A stretch of DNA of 64,000 nucleotides. It comes from Bacteroidota bacterium (GTDB lineage: Bacteria; Bacteroidota; Ignavibacteria; Ignavibacteriales; Ignavibacteriaceae). Shown piece by piece: positions 9,933 to 20,212 of this stretch. Position numbers and translations under genes: made by a program. Below the pieces are notes generated by a model. The model had not been told where the DNA came from. It did not search any database and saw nothing but the letters and a program-made list of their open reading frames with translations. The DNA is taken from NCBI GenBank assembly GCA_021824145.1, contig JAKALM010000007.1, forward strand, positions 116,364 through 180,363, read 5' to 3'. Position 1 is the stretch's first letter. The number at the start of each line of letters is the position of its first letter.

Positions 9933-11165
9933 TTATTCATATCTAAGCGCTTCAATCGGATCCAAGTTTGCTGCTTTGTATGCCGGATATGTTCCAAAGA
10001 TAACACCCACAATTACACATAAAGATAATCCGATAACAACCCAATCATAAGGGATTACAGTTGAAGCATTTAAAAATGAACCAGCGAAATTTCCAATCCC
10101 AACGCCTAAAATTATACCAAGTACACCGCCAATTAAACATAATACAACAGCTTCAAGTAGAAACTGCATTAATATATTGCTTTTTCTAGCACCAACAGCT
10201 TTACGAATTCCGATTTCTCTTGTTCTTTCTGTAACAGAAACCAACATTATATTCATTATTCCAACGCCTGCAGCTATCAATGCAATTATAGATACTATAA
10301 TAGCACCTATTTTCACACCACCAGTTATATCATTTATTTGTCCCATCAACGATTCATTACTGAAAATTTCAAAATCATTTTCTTTACCAGCAGGTATTTT
10401 TCTAATTGTTCGCATATATCCAATTGCAGCTTCCATAACTGAATTATAATCTTCTTTACTGTAAGACATTATAGTTATATCAACACTACGATTTTTTCTT
10501 CCATAGAAAGATTGAAAAGTTGAAATGGGAATAACAACATAATTATCCATGCTTTGGCCGAAAAACTGAGGCTGCCTTTCCATTACACCAATCACTTCCA
10601 TCGGTTGATTATCCACTCGTATCGTTTGTCCAATTGGATTAAAATTCGGAAATAATTTATCTACTACATCCATTCCCAAAAGACAAACATGATTTGAATA
10701 ATTAATATCAGATTGCCGTATTTCTCTTCCTTCTTGAATTGTAACATTATTAGTTCTCATCGCTCCAACTGTTATTCCAATAACTGAAATATTCGGATTT
10801 GTTTCTCTACTTCCGTATTTTATAACTTTTCCATAAACATCCTGAGAAGCACCCATATATTTTGCTTGCTTTAAGATTGCCTCCAATTTTTTAAAATCAT
10901 CTAGAGTAATATTTTTTCTGTTTCTGTATTTTTGCCATGAACCAGGGCCACCAGTATGTATTGCGGGATATTTTTGTATTTGGAAAGTATTTTTGTTTAG
11001 GAAAGAAATACCAGATTCAATTGTTGTTTGAAGCATAGTAATTATTGTCATTATTACTATTATAGAAAAGATACCTACAACAACACCAAGTATTGTAAGA
11101 AAGGTTCTAAGTTTGCTTGTTCTCAGAGATTCAAATGAAACAGAGAAGATTTTTTCGAATTTCAT
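9933..11165 (-). CDS. MacB-like ABC transporter permease (paralogue 1)
   Basis: A 410-residue inner-membrane permease of the MacB/FtsX (type VII ABC) family. It has an N-terminal membrane helix (about 20-45), a periplasmic MacB core domain (about 50-270) and three C-terminal helices. The FtsX signature IMLVSVTERTREIGIRKAVGARK is present and the protein ends in DPIEALRYE. There is no fused ATPase domain, so it must use the separate ATPase of this operon. It is closely similar to the next two permeases and is last in the operon, 90 bp after the second. Probable role: mechanotransmission for tripartite export of a lipid, peptide or drug. Confidence 0.9.
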   Translation of the reverse strand: MKFEKIFSVSFESLRTSKLRTFLTILGVVVGIFSIIVIMTIITMLQTTIESGISFLNKNTFQIQKYPAIHTGGPGSWQKYRNRKNITLDDFKKLEAILKQAKYMGASQDVYGKVIKYGSRETNPNISVIGITVGAMRTNNVTIQEGREIRQSDINYSNHVCLLGMDVVDKLFPNFNPIGQTIRVDNQPMEVIGVMERQPQFFGQSMDNYVVIPISTFQSFYGRKNRSVDITIMSYSKEDYNSVMEAAIGYMRTIRKIPAGKENDFEIFSNESLMGQINDITGGVKIGAIIVSIIALIAAGVGIMNIMLVSVTERTREIGIRKAVGARKSNILMQFLLEAVVLCLIGGVLGIILGVGIGNFAGSFLNASTVIPYDWVVIGLSLCVIVGVIFGTYPAYKAANLDPIEALRYE

Positions 11166-11255
11166 AAACTTCCCCGCTTAAAATTTTCTAATATAAAATT
11201 ATTACATTAAAACATATGCAAAGAGATAATGAAACTCAATATAAAATTTAATCGA

Positions 11256-12485
11256 TTACTCATATCTTAATGCTTCAATAGGATCGAGATTAGCAGCTTT
11301 GTAAGCTGGATATGTGCCGAATATGACTCCAACTATTACACAAAGCGATAATCCGATAGCAACCCAATCATAAGGAATAACTGTAGCTGCATTTAAAAAT
11401 GAACCAGCAAAATTTCCAATTCCTACTCCCAAAATAATCCCTAACAATCCCCCAATTAAACTTAAAACAACTGATTCTATAATAAATTGCATTAATATAT
11501 TTCTTTTTCTGGCACCAACAGCTTTACGAATTCCGATTTCTCTTGTTCTTTCTGTAACAGAAACAAGCATGATATTCATAATACCTACTCCGGCAGCAAT
11601 TAATGCTATAATTGAAACGATCATTGCACCAATTTTTACCCCATAAGTGATATCGTTGATTTGATTAATTACAGATTCATTACTGAAAATTTCGAAATCA
11701 TTTTCTTGACCGGGCAATACTTTTCTAATTGTTCTCATATGTCCTATAGCTGCTTGAATTGTGGCTTCATAATTATCTTTTGATTTGGACATAATTGTTA
11801 TATCAACATCAGATTTTCGTCCGTAAATAGATTGATAAGTTGTAATTGGAATTACAATATAATTATCTTGAGTTTCTCCAAAGAGAGCTGGTTTCTTTTT
11901 TAGAACTCCAATTACTGTATAAGGCTTTCCATCAACTCTAACTTCTTTTCCCACTGGATCAATATTGTAAAATATTTTATCTACTATATAATTTCCTAAT
12001 ACACAAACATGATTACTATAATCAATATCATAATCTCTAAATTCTCTTCCGTCTTCAATGTCTAGATTTAAAGTTTTATAAACTCCCTGAGTAACTCCTA
12101 CTATAGCTGAATTTGGATTTGTCTCTCTGCTGCCAAATTTTACAATCTTTCCGCCTTGCGCTTCATAAGCACCCATTACTTCAACATCAGTCATCATTTG
12201 TTGAAAACGATAAAAATCATCTAAAGTAATATCTTTTCTATTTCTATATTTTTCCCAAGTGCCATGAGTCATTATTGCAGGAAATTTTCTAATTTCGAAA
12301 GTGTTTTTACTTAAGAATTGCATTCCTTCTTCAATTGTACTTTGAAGCATTGTTATTATAGTCATTATAACAATGATTGAAAAAATTCCTACAACAACTC
12401 CAAGAATAGTAAGAAAGGTTCTTAGTTTATTTGTTTTTAAAGATTCAAATGAAACAAAAAATATTTGATTGAAATTCATTTTCAA
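11256..12485 (-). CDS. MacB-like ABC transporter permease (paralogue 2)
   Basis: A 409-residue FtsX/MacB-type permease with the same domain order as its neighbours: one N-terminal helix, a periplasmic domain, and three C-terminal helices. Its first 50 and last 130 residues are almost identical to paralogue 1, while the periplasmic middle differs more (for example YEAQGGKIVKFGSRETNPNSAIVG). That is the pattern expected if substrate- or partner-facing parts diverge while the membrane engine is held constant or homogenised. A 106-bp gap without a clear terminator separates it from paralogue 3. Confidence 0.9.
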   Translation of the reverse strand: MKMNFNQIFFVSFESLKTNKLRTFLTILGVVVGIFSIIVIMTIITMLQSTIEEGMQFLSKNTFEIRKFPAIMTHGTWEKYRNRKDITLDDFYRFQQMMTDVEVMGAYEAQGGKIVKFGSRETNPNSAIVGVTQGVYKTLNLDIEDGREFRDYDIDYSNHVCVLGNYIVDKIFYNIDPVGKEVRVDGKPYTVIGVLKKKPALFGETQDNYIVIPITTYQSIYGRKSDVDITIMSKSKDNYEATIQAAIGHMRTIRKVLPGQENDFEIFSNESVINQINDITYGVKIGAMIVSIIALIAAGVGIMNIMLVSVTERTREIGIRKAVGARKRNILMQFIIESVVLSLIGGLLGIILGVGIGNFAGSFLNAATVIPYDWVAIGLSLCVIVGVIFGTYPAYKAANLDPIEALRYE

Positions 12486-12591
12486 TCCCCACTTAATTTA
12501 TTAAAGTTTAATATTTAGATTTTACAAAAAAAATATAGATACTTTTTGGGACAAGATAATTAAAACAAATAAGAATATTTATCAGCAATTA

Positions 12592-13827
12592 TTATTCATA
12601 TCTTAGCGCTTCAATTGGATCTAAATTCGAAGCTTTATATGCTGGATATGTTCCAAATATAACTCCAACTAAAATGCAAAGAGTAAATCCTATAATTACC
12701 CAATCAACAGGAATTGCCATTTGAGCATTTAAAAAACTACCTGCAATATTTCCTACACCAACCCCAAGAATAATTCCAATCAATCCTCCAATAATACACA
12801 ATGTAACTGCTTCAATTAAAAATTGAGAAAGAATTGTAAATTTTCGTGCACCTATTGCTTTCCTTATTCCAATTTCTCTAGTTCTTTCGGTTACCGAAAC
12901 AAGCATGATATTCATAATACCCACACCAGCAGCTATTAAGGCAATTATCGAAACTACCATTGCTCCAATTTTAACTCCGGAAGTAATCCCATTAATTTGT
13001 GCAATCAATGATTCGTTACTGAAAATTTCAAAGTCGTTGTCTTTACCTGGCTCAACCTTTCTAATTGTTCTCATGTAACCAATTGCTGATTCAATTGTAG
13101 ATTCATAAGTACTTTTAGATGGAGCCATAACCGTAATATTTAAACTTCTGTGAAGTCTTCCAAAAATTTCTTGTAATAAAGTTATAGGCATAATCACTCT
13201 ATTATCTCTGCTTGAACCAAATAAAGCTGGCGACTTATCTAATACCCCAACAACCATAACTGGAAATCCATTTACCTTAACTGTTTGCCCGACTGGATTA
13301 ATATTGGGGAAAAGTTTATCGACAACATCTTGGCCAATATCGCAAACATCATTAGTATATTGAACATCAATATCGCGAATATCTCTTCCTTCAGTAACCG
13401 TCCAATTATTTGTTTTCATTGCATCTGCTGTAATGCCAATTACAGCAATATTTGGATTAGTTTCTTGTTTTTCATATTTAATTACTATTCCCTGTTCCCA
13501 AGATTCTGCGCCAACATATTTTGCATGAGGAGCCATCATATCTCTAAATCGATAAAAATCTGCTAGCGTAATATCTTTTCTATTTCGATATTTAAGCCAC
13601 GAACCAGGACCGCCCATCATCATTGCAGGAAACTTTTGTATCTGAAATGTATCTTGACCAAGTTGAGAAAATCCATTCTCAATGCTATTTTGAAGCATAG
13701 TTATAATTGTCATTATTACAATTATAGAAAATATGCCAACAACAATTCCCAGCATTGTTAATAAAGTTCTCAGTTTATTCCCCTTAATTGATTGAAGAGA
13801 AATTGAAAGAATTTCAGTTATTTTCAT
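12592..13827 (-). CDS. MacB-like ABC transporter permease (paralogue 3)
   Basis: A 411-residue FtsX/MacB-type permease. It shares the signature VSVTERTREIGIRKAIGARK and the C-terminus NLDPIEALRYE with paralogues 1 and 2, but is the more divergent of the three. Its ATG follows the stop codon of the fourth permease directly (TAA then ATG, no gap), so the two are translationally coupled and probably made in equal amounts. This suggests heterodimers of paralogues 3 and 4, although that cannot be shown from sequence. Confidence 0.9.
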   Translation of the reverse strand: MKITEILSISLQSIKGNKLRTLLTMLGIVVGIFSIIVIMTIITMLQNSIENGFSQLGQDTFQIQKFPAMMMGGPGSWLKYRNRKDITLADFYRFRDMMAPHAKYVGAESWEQGIVIKYEKQETNPNIAVIGITADAMKTNNWTVTEGRDIRDIDVQYTNDVCDIGQDVVDKLFPNINPVGQTVKVNGFPVMVVGVLDKSPALFGSSRDNRVIMPITLLQEIFGRLHRSLNITVMAPSKSTYESTIESAIGYMRTIRKVEPGKDNDFEIFSNESLIAQINGITSGVKIGAMVVSIIALIAAGVGIMNIMLVSVTERTREIGIRKAIGARKFTILSQFLIEAVTLCIIGGLIGIILGVGVGNIAGSFLNAQMAIPVDWVIIGFTLCILVGVIFGTYPAYKASNLDPIEALRYE

Positions 13828-15072
13828 TTATTCAAACCTCAAAGCTTCTACTGGATCCATTTTAGCAGCTGTATAAGCCGGTGCAAACCCCGAAACTAAT
13901 CCAGTAATTAATGAAACAACAATTGCTATAACAACTGCGCTATAATCAACTGATGTAACTATAAATTGATTCACCAAAAAACTTAAAAGAATAGCTGCTA
14001 TCAATCCTGCTACTCCACCAACTAAACAAATAAAAGAAGATTCCATCAGAAACTGAGCAAGTATACTTCTTCTTTTCGCTCCAATTGCCTTACGCAATCC
14101 AATTTCTTTAGTTCTTTCTTTAACTGAAACAAACATTATATTCATAATTCCGATTGCACCAACAAATAAAGATAATCCAGTAATGAAAAGACCTGCTATT
14201 TTAATTACACCAGTCACTTTATTAAAATTATCAATCAAACCTTCTTGCTGATTGATTCCAAAATCATTTTCCTGGTTAAAAGATAAACCTCTAATCTTTC
14301 TCATTAAACCTTCAGCTTCTGCTTTTGTATCTGGAATCATTGCAGTATTTGCAGCTCTTACATCAATAGTGATTGAGCCATGCGCTCGATTCATAAAATT
14401 TCTAAATACACATCCAATTGGTATATAAGCTCTTTCATCTGGATTAAATGCTCCAAGTATAAAGCTTCCTTGTTCAGTCAATACTCCAACAATTCTGAAT
14501 GGTTCATTTCCAATTTTAATTTCTTTGTCTAGTGCATTACCAAGCGGGAATAATTTTTTAGCAATATCACTTCCGATAATACAAACATTTCTTGCGCTTT
14601 TACTTTCAACATCGGAGAAAAATCTTCCTTGGTCAAATGTAAAATTAGTCGTTCTAACATATTCGGCTGTAGTTCCAAGTACAAAAACATTATCAACAGA
14701 ATAAGTTTGATACTTCAAAGATTGACGTGTGTCTATTTCCGGCGCAATGGCAACTGGAAGCTTAGCCATCTCTTTGAATTTTTCATAATCTTCCATTGTA
14801 ATGTTTCTACGGTTTCTCATCTTCCACCATTCATTATTAGTAAACCAAGTCCATTTATCTATGTATAAATCATCAGAACCTAAAGCGCTAATTCCCTTTT
14901 GAAATGAGTTATCAATTCCTTTAATTGCAGTTGTCATTAATACAACAACCGTAATGCCGATAAAAATTCCCAGCATAGTAAGTGCAGATCTAACTTTATT
15001 AGCTCTGATAGCTCTGAGAGCAATTAACATACTTTCTTTGAACTCAAATGATAAAAGAGCAAATCTTGACAT
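13828..15072 (-). CDS. MacB-like ABC transporter permease (divergent, fourth copy)
   Basis: A 414-residue FtsX/MacB-type permease clearly apart from the other three. It has an extended N-terminus (MSRFALLSFEFKESMLIALRAIRANKVRSAL), the signature VSVKERTKEIGLRKAIGAKR, and the end DPVEALRFE. It lies 39 bp after the ATPase gene and is immediately followed by paralogue 3. In common Bacteroidota exporters of this kind an ATPase is followed by two non-identical permeases. This copy would be one half of that basic pair, with the three paralogues as alternative partners (inference). Confidence 0.9.
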   Translation of the reverse strand: MSRFALLSFEFKESMLIALRAIRANKVRSALTMLGIFIGITVVVLMTTAIKGIDNSFQKGISALGSDDLYIDKWTWFTNNEWWKMRNRRNITMEDYEKFKEMAKLPVAIAPEIDTRQSLKYQTYSVDNVFVLGTTAEYVRTTNFTFDQGRFFSDVESKSARNVCIIGSDIAKKLFPLGNALDKEIKIGNEPFRIVGVLTEQGSFILGAFNPDERAYIPIGCVFRNFMNRAHGSITIDVRAANTAMIPDTKAEAEGLMRKIRGLSFNQENDFGINQQEGLIDNFNKVTGVIKIAGLFITGLSLFVGAIGIMNIMFVSVKERTKEIGLRKAIGAKRRSILAQFLMESSFICLVGGVAGLIAAILLSFLVNQFIVTSVDYSAVVIAIVVSLITGLVSGFAPAYTAAKMDPVEALRFE

Positions 15073-15111
15073 TATTTTCTTCCAGTCTTTTCAAAAATAT
15101 TATTTAATAAT

Positions 15112-15837
15112 CTAAGCTTGTTCGGTTGCAAAACGCGCTTTGGGAATAAACCTATTTGAAACAGGTGAATCTGACTCAATTAAACCGTCTTTAATTCTAA
15201 GTATTCTTGCTGCATGTTCAGCAATGTATTCTTCGTGTGTAACTAATATAATCGTATTTCCTTTTTCATAAATTTCATTAAACAAAATCATAATTTCTTC
15301 ACCAGTTTTAGAATCAAGATTACCTGTTGGTTCATCTGCTAATATAATAGATGGACGAGTAACCAGCGCTCTAGCTACCGCAACCCTTTGTCTTTGTCCA
15401 CCAGAAAGTTCATTTGGTTTATGATGCATTCTTTCCTTCAAACCTACATCCATAAGAGCTTGTTCAGCTCTTTCTTTTCTTTCTGAAGCAGAAACACCGG
15501 CATAAATTAATGGTAACTCAACATTATGAAGAGCATCTGATCTTGCAAGAAGATTAAATGTTTGAAACACAAAGCCAATTTCTTTATTTCTAATCTTTGC
15601 TAAATCGTTATCACTCATTTGGCTAACACTAACACCATTGAATTCATATTTTCCAGAAGTAGGTGTGTCAAGACATCCAAGCATGTTCATTAAAGTTGAT
15701 TTTCCGGAACCGGATGGCCCCATAATAGCAACGTATTCATTTTTATCTATTCTTAGCGATACGTCTCTTAATGCATGGACTTCTTCGGTTCCAACTTGAT
15801 AAACTTTAGCAATATGTTCGATGTTAATTATATTCAT
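15112..15837 (-). CDS. MacB/LolD-type ABC transporter ATPase
   Basis: A 241-residue cytosolic ATPase. Walker A is GPSGSGKST (residues 40-48), the ABC signature is [15 protein letters not shown], Walker B is [12 protein letters not shown], and the switch His is in VTHEEY. The short LolD/FtsE-like length and the [16 protein letters not shown] stretch place it with ATPases that serve FtsX/MacB-type permeases. It is the only ATPase for four permease genes in the operon. It lies 16 bp after the adaptor gene. Confidence 0.93.
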   Translation of the reverse strand: MNIINIEHIAKVYQVGTEEVHALRDVSLRIDKNEYVAIMGPSGSGKSTLMNMLGCLDTPTSGKYEFNGVSVSQMSDNDLAKIRNKEIGFVFQTFNLLARSDALHNVELPLIYAGVSASERKERAEQALMDVGLKERMHHKPNELSGGQRQRVAVARALVTRPSIILADEPTGNLDSKTGEEIMILFNEIYEKGNTIILVTHEEYIAEHAARILRIKDGLIESDSPVSNRFIPKARFATEQA

Positions 15838-15853
15838 TTTTATTCCAATTAAA

Positions 15854-17137
15854 TTATTTATTCATTGTGAAAGCTTTGCGATTTTCAACCTTCACATTAG
15901 AGCCATCATGCAAATCTCTTGAAATTGCACGATAACTTCCAGTCACAACATCCTCGCCACCTTTAAGACCACTCTTTATTTCAATATAATTATCATCGCT
16001 TATTCCTGTTGTGACGGGTATAGATTGAGCTTTTCCGTTTTTAACAATGAATACTATTTCTTTAACTTTATTTGCCTCTGAATCTTTTTTCTTATTATTA
16101 CTTGGATTTTCTCCTTCACCAGGATTCATTTGCATATTATTTGATCTTGCAGTTACACTTTGAATAGGAACGCTAAATACATTTTGTAAAGTTTTAGTTT
16201 CAATTTTGGCATTACAAGACATACCAGGCCTAAATCCATTATCAAAATCTAAAAATTTAAGTTTGACCTCGAAATTAACAACTTGTTCCTGCGTACCTGC
16301 ACCGGTTGTTTGAGCGCTATTTCCAATTTGATAAACCAAACCTTTAAATTCTTTATCACCAAAAGCATCAATTTTTATAATTGCAGTATCACCTTTAGAA
16401 ACCAAAACAACATCATTTTCATCAACATCAACTACAGCAAGCATGCTTTTAAGATCGGAAACAGTCATCATATTTGTTCCCTGGCTGTAGAAACTTCCTA
16501 GAACTCGATCTCCAAGCTGAACGTTCAATTGACTTACAACTCCATCCATTGGTGAATATATTGTTGTTTTACTTAATTGGTCAGTTTGAACCTTTAGGGC
16601 GGCCTGCATTTGTCTTATTTGGGCTTCTGCACCTTGATAAGAAGCTAAGGCAGAAAGATAAGAACTCTTTGCAGCTTCAAGATCAGCATCACTTGCTAAA
16701 TTTTTAGCATGCAATTCTTTTGATCTATTATAATCTGCTGTAACCTTATCAAGTTGAGCTTTGTTGTTAGCTAAAGATGCTTTTGCATTAAGAAGCCCAG
16801 CTTCAGATTGTTCTACTTGAGCTTTATATGCATCAGATTTTATTTGTGCTAATAATTCGCCTTTCTTAACATATTGACCTTCTTTTACAGGGAGTTTAAC
16901 AATTTCTCCTGTAACTTCTGGTGTAATAACTACTTTAAATTCAGGATCGAGAGTTCCTGTAGCAGTAACACTTTGAGTAATCGTTCTTTTTATAACTTTT
17001 TCAGTTTGAACAGGAACAATTTCTTCTCTACTACTTCCTAAAATAGCTATTAACACCAAAGCTATAACTAAAACTCCAAGTCCCGAAAATATTATTATTT
17101 TCTTTTTCGACTTTTTCTTTTGTTTTCCATTTGTCAT
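15854..17137 (-). CDS. MacA-like periplasmic adaptor (HlyD/RND family)
   Basis: A 427-residue membrane-fusion protein. It has an N-terminal basic stretch and one membrane helix (about residues 15-33). The first lipoyl half reads [42 protein letters not shown] long coiled-coil hairpin (about 85-195, rich in Ala, Gln, Lys and Ser) is followed by the second lipoyl half, beta-barrel and membrane-proximal domains. It would link the inner-membrane permeases to the TolC protein encoded just upstream. A low-complexity Asn/Lys insertion (about 345-360) is a likely flexible loop. Confidence 0.92.
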   Translation of the reverse strand: MTNGKQKKKSKKKIIIFSGLGVLVIALVLIAILGSSREEIVPVQTEKVIKRTITQSVTATGTLDPEFKVVITPEVTGEIVKLPVKEGQYVKKGELLAQIKSDAYKAQVEQSEAGLLNAKASLANNKAQLDKVTADYNRSKELHAKNLASDADLEAAKSSYLSALASYQGAEAQIRQMQAALKVQTDQLSKTTIYSPMDGVVSQLNVQLGDRVLGSFYSQGTNMMTVSDLKSMLAVVDVDENDVVLVSKGDTAIIKIDAFGDKEFKGLVYQIGNSAQTTGAGTQEQVVNFEVKLKFLDFDNGFRPGMSCNAKIETKTLQNVFSVPIQSVTARSNNMQMNPGEGENPSNNKKKDSEANKVKEIVFIVKNGKAQSIPVTTGISDDNYIEIKSGLKGGEDVVTGSYRAISRDLHDGSNVKVENRKAFTMNK

Positions 17138-17160
17138 TTGAAAATTTCTCCTATAAATAA

Positions 17161-18507
17161 TTATTCATAATTCTTATAACTTAGATTTCCAAGATAATAC
17201 TTAAGCTGTTCGTTAAGTATTATATATTGGAATTCAGAGTTAATATAATTTGTACGCGCAGTTGTATAATTTGAATTAGCAATTAAAACATCTAACAGCG
17301 TACCAGAACCTAAAGAATATTTTTCTTGTGCAATCTTTAAATTTTCTTCTGCAGATTGCATGTTTCGCTTGTTAACATCTAAACTTTTTTTAGCTGCCTG
17401 AGCATTTAAATAAGTCTGCTGCAAATTTTGTTTTATATTTCTAGATAAATCTTCTAAGTCAACTTTCGAATTCATAGCGTTTACTTTAGCAAGTTGAACT
17501 CTATTATCAATACTAAATCCTTCAAAGATTGGAATACTTAAATTAAGGCCAACAGAAAAATTTCTTGATTTGTTTAAATCTCTTAATTGATTAGCATAAG
17601 TATTATAACTATAACTATTAGTTAATCTTGGATAGTAACTTCCTTCAGCAATTGTTATATTATTTTTTGCGCCTTCATAATTTAAGATTGCACTTTTATA
17701 ATCTGCTCTGTTGGCTAAGGCTTCTTTAACCATTTCATCAAGGCCAGAATATTGATCTGAAATGTTTGATTTTAAAATATTTTCTTCTTGATTGGTAAGT
17801 GAGTCGCTAAAACTATAATTCTGTAAAACATCCAGCCCTAGAAAATATAATAGCTGGCTTTTTGAAACTTCTAAATTATTTTTAGTCTGGATAAGATCCA
17901 GTTCAGCATTACCTTCTTGAACTTGGGCGGAATAAACGTCGGCTAAAGTTACAGCGCCTAATTTATTTCTCTCAGAAATTGTTTCAACATTTCTTTTATT
18001 CCAAGCTACATTATCTTCTTTTACCTTTAAGAGCTGTTGATTATTAATAACAGCATAGTATAAACTAATAGTTTGGAAAACCGTATTCTGCTTAAGATTT
18101 TCTAATTGCAATTTTGCAGATTCTAATTCTTTCTGAGAAAGTGAAACGTTTGTAATGCTTGATAATCCGTCAAATAAAGTCCACGAAGCATTTACTCCAG
18201 CAGAATAATTTCTTGTTTGGGTAGTAGTAGAAGGTGGTGTATAAACGAAACTTCCAATATTAATTGGAGTACCCTGTTGTTTGGAATAACTCCATTGCCA
18301 TCCTCCAGAAGCACTTACGCTTGGTAATAGCCCGCCCCATGCAGCTTTTAAATTTGATTCAGAAGAGCTAATATTATTTACAGATTTTTGTAAAGCTGTA
18401 TTTCTATGCAAGGCAATTGTTATTGCTTCATTTAATGTTAAGGTTTTTTGCCCATAAGTATAAATGGAAAATGCAAGCATTAATAAAATTGAAAAGAAAA
18501 GACGCAT
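17161..18507 (-). CDS. TolC-like outer-membrane efflux protein
   Basis: A 448-residue outer-membrane channel with a signal peptide (residues 1-19, cleaved near YGQ) and the two internal repeats of the TolC/OEP family. Each repeat has long amphipathic helices (for example LNEAITIALHRNTALQK and ISERNKLGAVTLADVYSAQVQ) ending in conserved leucine/asparagine-rich turns. It is first in the efflux operon, with a good Shine-Dalgarno (CTGGAG) before the ATG. The 280 bp upstream carries the operon's probable promoter, a TTGATTAATCAA palindrome at 18634-18645 and an A/T palindrome at 18751-18766. Confidence 0.92.
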   Translation of the reverse strand: MRLFFSILLMLAFSIYTYGQKTLTLNEAITIALHRNTALQKSVNNISSSESNLKAAWGGLLPSVSASGGWQWSYSKQQGTPINIGSFVYTPPSTTTQTRNYSAGVNASWTLFDGLSSITNVSLSQKELESAKLQLENLKQNTVFQTISLYYAVINNQQLLKVKEDNVAWNKRNVETISERNKLGAVTLADVYSAQVQEGNAELDLIQTKNNLEVSKSQLLYFLGLDVLQNYSFSDSLTNQEENILKSNISDQYSGLDEMVKEALANRADYKSAILNYEGAKNNITIAEGSYYPRLTNSYSYNTYANQLRDLNKSRNFSVGLNLSIPIFEGFSIDNRVQLAKVNAMNSKVDLEDLSRNIKQNLQQTYLNAQAAKKSLDVNKRNMQSAEENLKIAQEKYSLGSGTLLDVLIANSNYTTARTNYINSEFQYIILNEQLKYYLGNLSYKNYE

Positions 18508-18787
18508 TATTAACTCCAGGAAATAATTTTAATAGTTTTATTGTTAGACAATTACCAAAATTAAAAAGTTACTTAACATTTAAATAATTTATTAAAGAAT
18601 TTTGTAATTAATTTAAATTTCAAAACAAAAATATTGATTAATCAAACATTTAATTCATTTTAATTACAAACGGTAATAAAATTAAATAAACGGCAATATA
18701 AGCAGGAAGTAAAAATTCATAAACTTTCCCCGCTTCAAAAATTCCGCCTTAAAAATATATATTTTTACAATTATAAGCTAAGAAGAT

Positions 18788-20194
18788 TCAATTATTTTCC
18801 AACATTTCATCTTTAATCTTCATTAAATATTGATATGCTTCTTCATAATTGTTTCCAATTTTACCATCAAGAATTGCATCTTCAATTGCTGATTTAATTT
18901 CGCCAACCTTTTTAGAAGGTTTTAAATTGCAGATTTGCATAATTTCATCTCCCTTAACCGGAGATTGAAATGATCTTAGTTTGTCTTTTTCTTCAACCTC
19001 CCACACTTTTTTCATAACCTTTTCATAATTTTCTAAATACTTTGAAACTTTTTCAACATTTTTACTTGTAATATCTGCACGGCATAAGGTAATAAGATCT
19101 TCTAAATCTTCTCCAGCAGAAACTATCAATCTTCTAATTGCAGAATCCGTTACTTCTTCTTTTGCCAAAGCAATAGGCCTTAAATGAAGTCTAACCAGCT
19201 TTTCAACATATTCTAATTTATTAAAAGGTAATTTCAACTTTTTGAAGATAGATTTTATCATTCGAGCACCAATTTCTTCATGTCCGTGAAATGTCCAGCC
19301 TATATTTTCAACAAATTTTTTTGTTTGCGGTTTTGCAATATCGTGAACAAGAGCAGCAAACCTTAGCCATAGATTATTCGAAACATTAGAAACATTATCC
19401 ACAACAATACAAGTATGAAGAAAAACATCTTTATGATGAAAATCTTGTCTTTGGTCAACACCCGAAAGCATCGCAACTTCTGGAAAGATAATTTCCATAA
19501 CGCCGCTGTTGAACAATAACTTCAATCCAATTGAAGGAGTTGGCGAAGACAATATCTTTAGAAATTCATCTGTAATTCTTTCTTGAGAAACAATTCTAAG
19601 TCGTTCTCTTAGTTTGTTTGCGGCTAAATTAATTGATGGATCTATTTGAAATTCTAATTGTGCAGCAAATCGATAAGCTCTCATGATTCTTAAGGGATCG
19701 TCATCAAAAGTTACTTCGGGATCAATCGGAGTTTTAATTATTCTATTTAATATGTCCTGCAATCCATTAAATTCATCAATAAGTTCGCCATAATTTTTTT
19801 TATTTATAGATACAGCAAGTGTATTAATAGTAAAATCTCGACGAGAAATATCTTCCTTAAAATTTCCTTCTGTAATAAAGGGTTTACGACTGTTTTTATT
19901 GTAAGATTCTTTTCGTGCACCAACAAATTCCAAATCAAAATCATGCACTCTAAAATGAGCAGTTCCAAAATTTTTAAATATTGAGATTTTTTCTATTCCC
20001 AACTTTTCAGAAAGTTTGGACGCATAATCTGTACCATTCCCTATTACTAAAAAATCAATTTCATTTCTATATCTATTTAGAATTAAATCACGAACAAATC
20101 CGCCAACTATATAAACTTCAATATTTAATTCATCTGCTAATTGAGAAGCAGTTTTGATAAAAAAATAGTTTTCTAATTTTTTCTTAAAATCCAT
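18788..20194 (-). CDS. cca: CCA tRNA nucleotidyltransferase with HD domain
   Basis: A 468-residue class II nucleotidyltransferase that adds or repairs the 3' CCA of tRNA. It has GGFVRD (residues 31-36), the RRDFTINTLAVS motif, DPLRIMRAYRFAAQL, and a C-terminal HD phosphohydrolase domain (ALVHDIAKP, with a second His in FHGHEEIGA). The metal-binding pair usually written DxD reads E45-I-D47 here, a conservative change. The tRNA-Leu and tRNA-Asp genes of this window do not encode CCA, so the organism needs this enzyme. It is the last gene of the phosphatase-kinase-murA cluster, 18 bp after the peptidase gene. Confidence 0.88.
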   Translation of the reverse strand: MDFKKKLENYFFIKTASQLADELNIEVYIVGGFVRDLILNRYRNEIDFLVIGNGTDYASKLSEKLGIEKISIFKNFGTAHFRVHDFDLEFVGARKESYNKNSRKPFITEGNFKEDISRRDFTINTLAVSINKKNYGELIDEFNGLQDILNRIIKTPIDPEVTFDDDPLRIMRAYRFAAQLEFQIDPSINLAANKLRERLRIVSQERITDEFLKILSSPTPSIGLKLLFNSGVMEIIFPEVAMLSGVDQRQDFHHKDVFLHTCIVVDNVSNVSNNLWLRFAALVHDIAKPQTKKFVENIGWTFHGHEEIGARMIKSIFKKLKLPFNKLEYVEKLVRLHLRPIALAKEEVTDSAIRRLIVSAGEDLEDLITLCRADITSKNVEKVSKYLENYEKVMKKVWEVEEKDKLRSFQSPVKGDEIMQICNLKPSKKVGEIKSAIEDAILDGKIGNNYEEAYQYLMKIKDEMLENN

Positions 20195-20212
20195 GGTTAG
20201 AAGCTTGTACTC

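Noticed and set aside
18751..18766. A/T palindrome AAAAATATATATTTTT as a terminator after cca
   Set aside because: It has no G/C pairs, and such palindromes occur by chance in DNA this A/T-rich.
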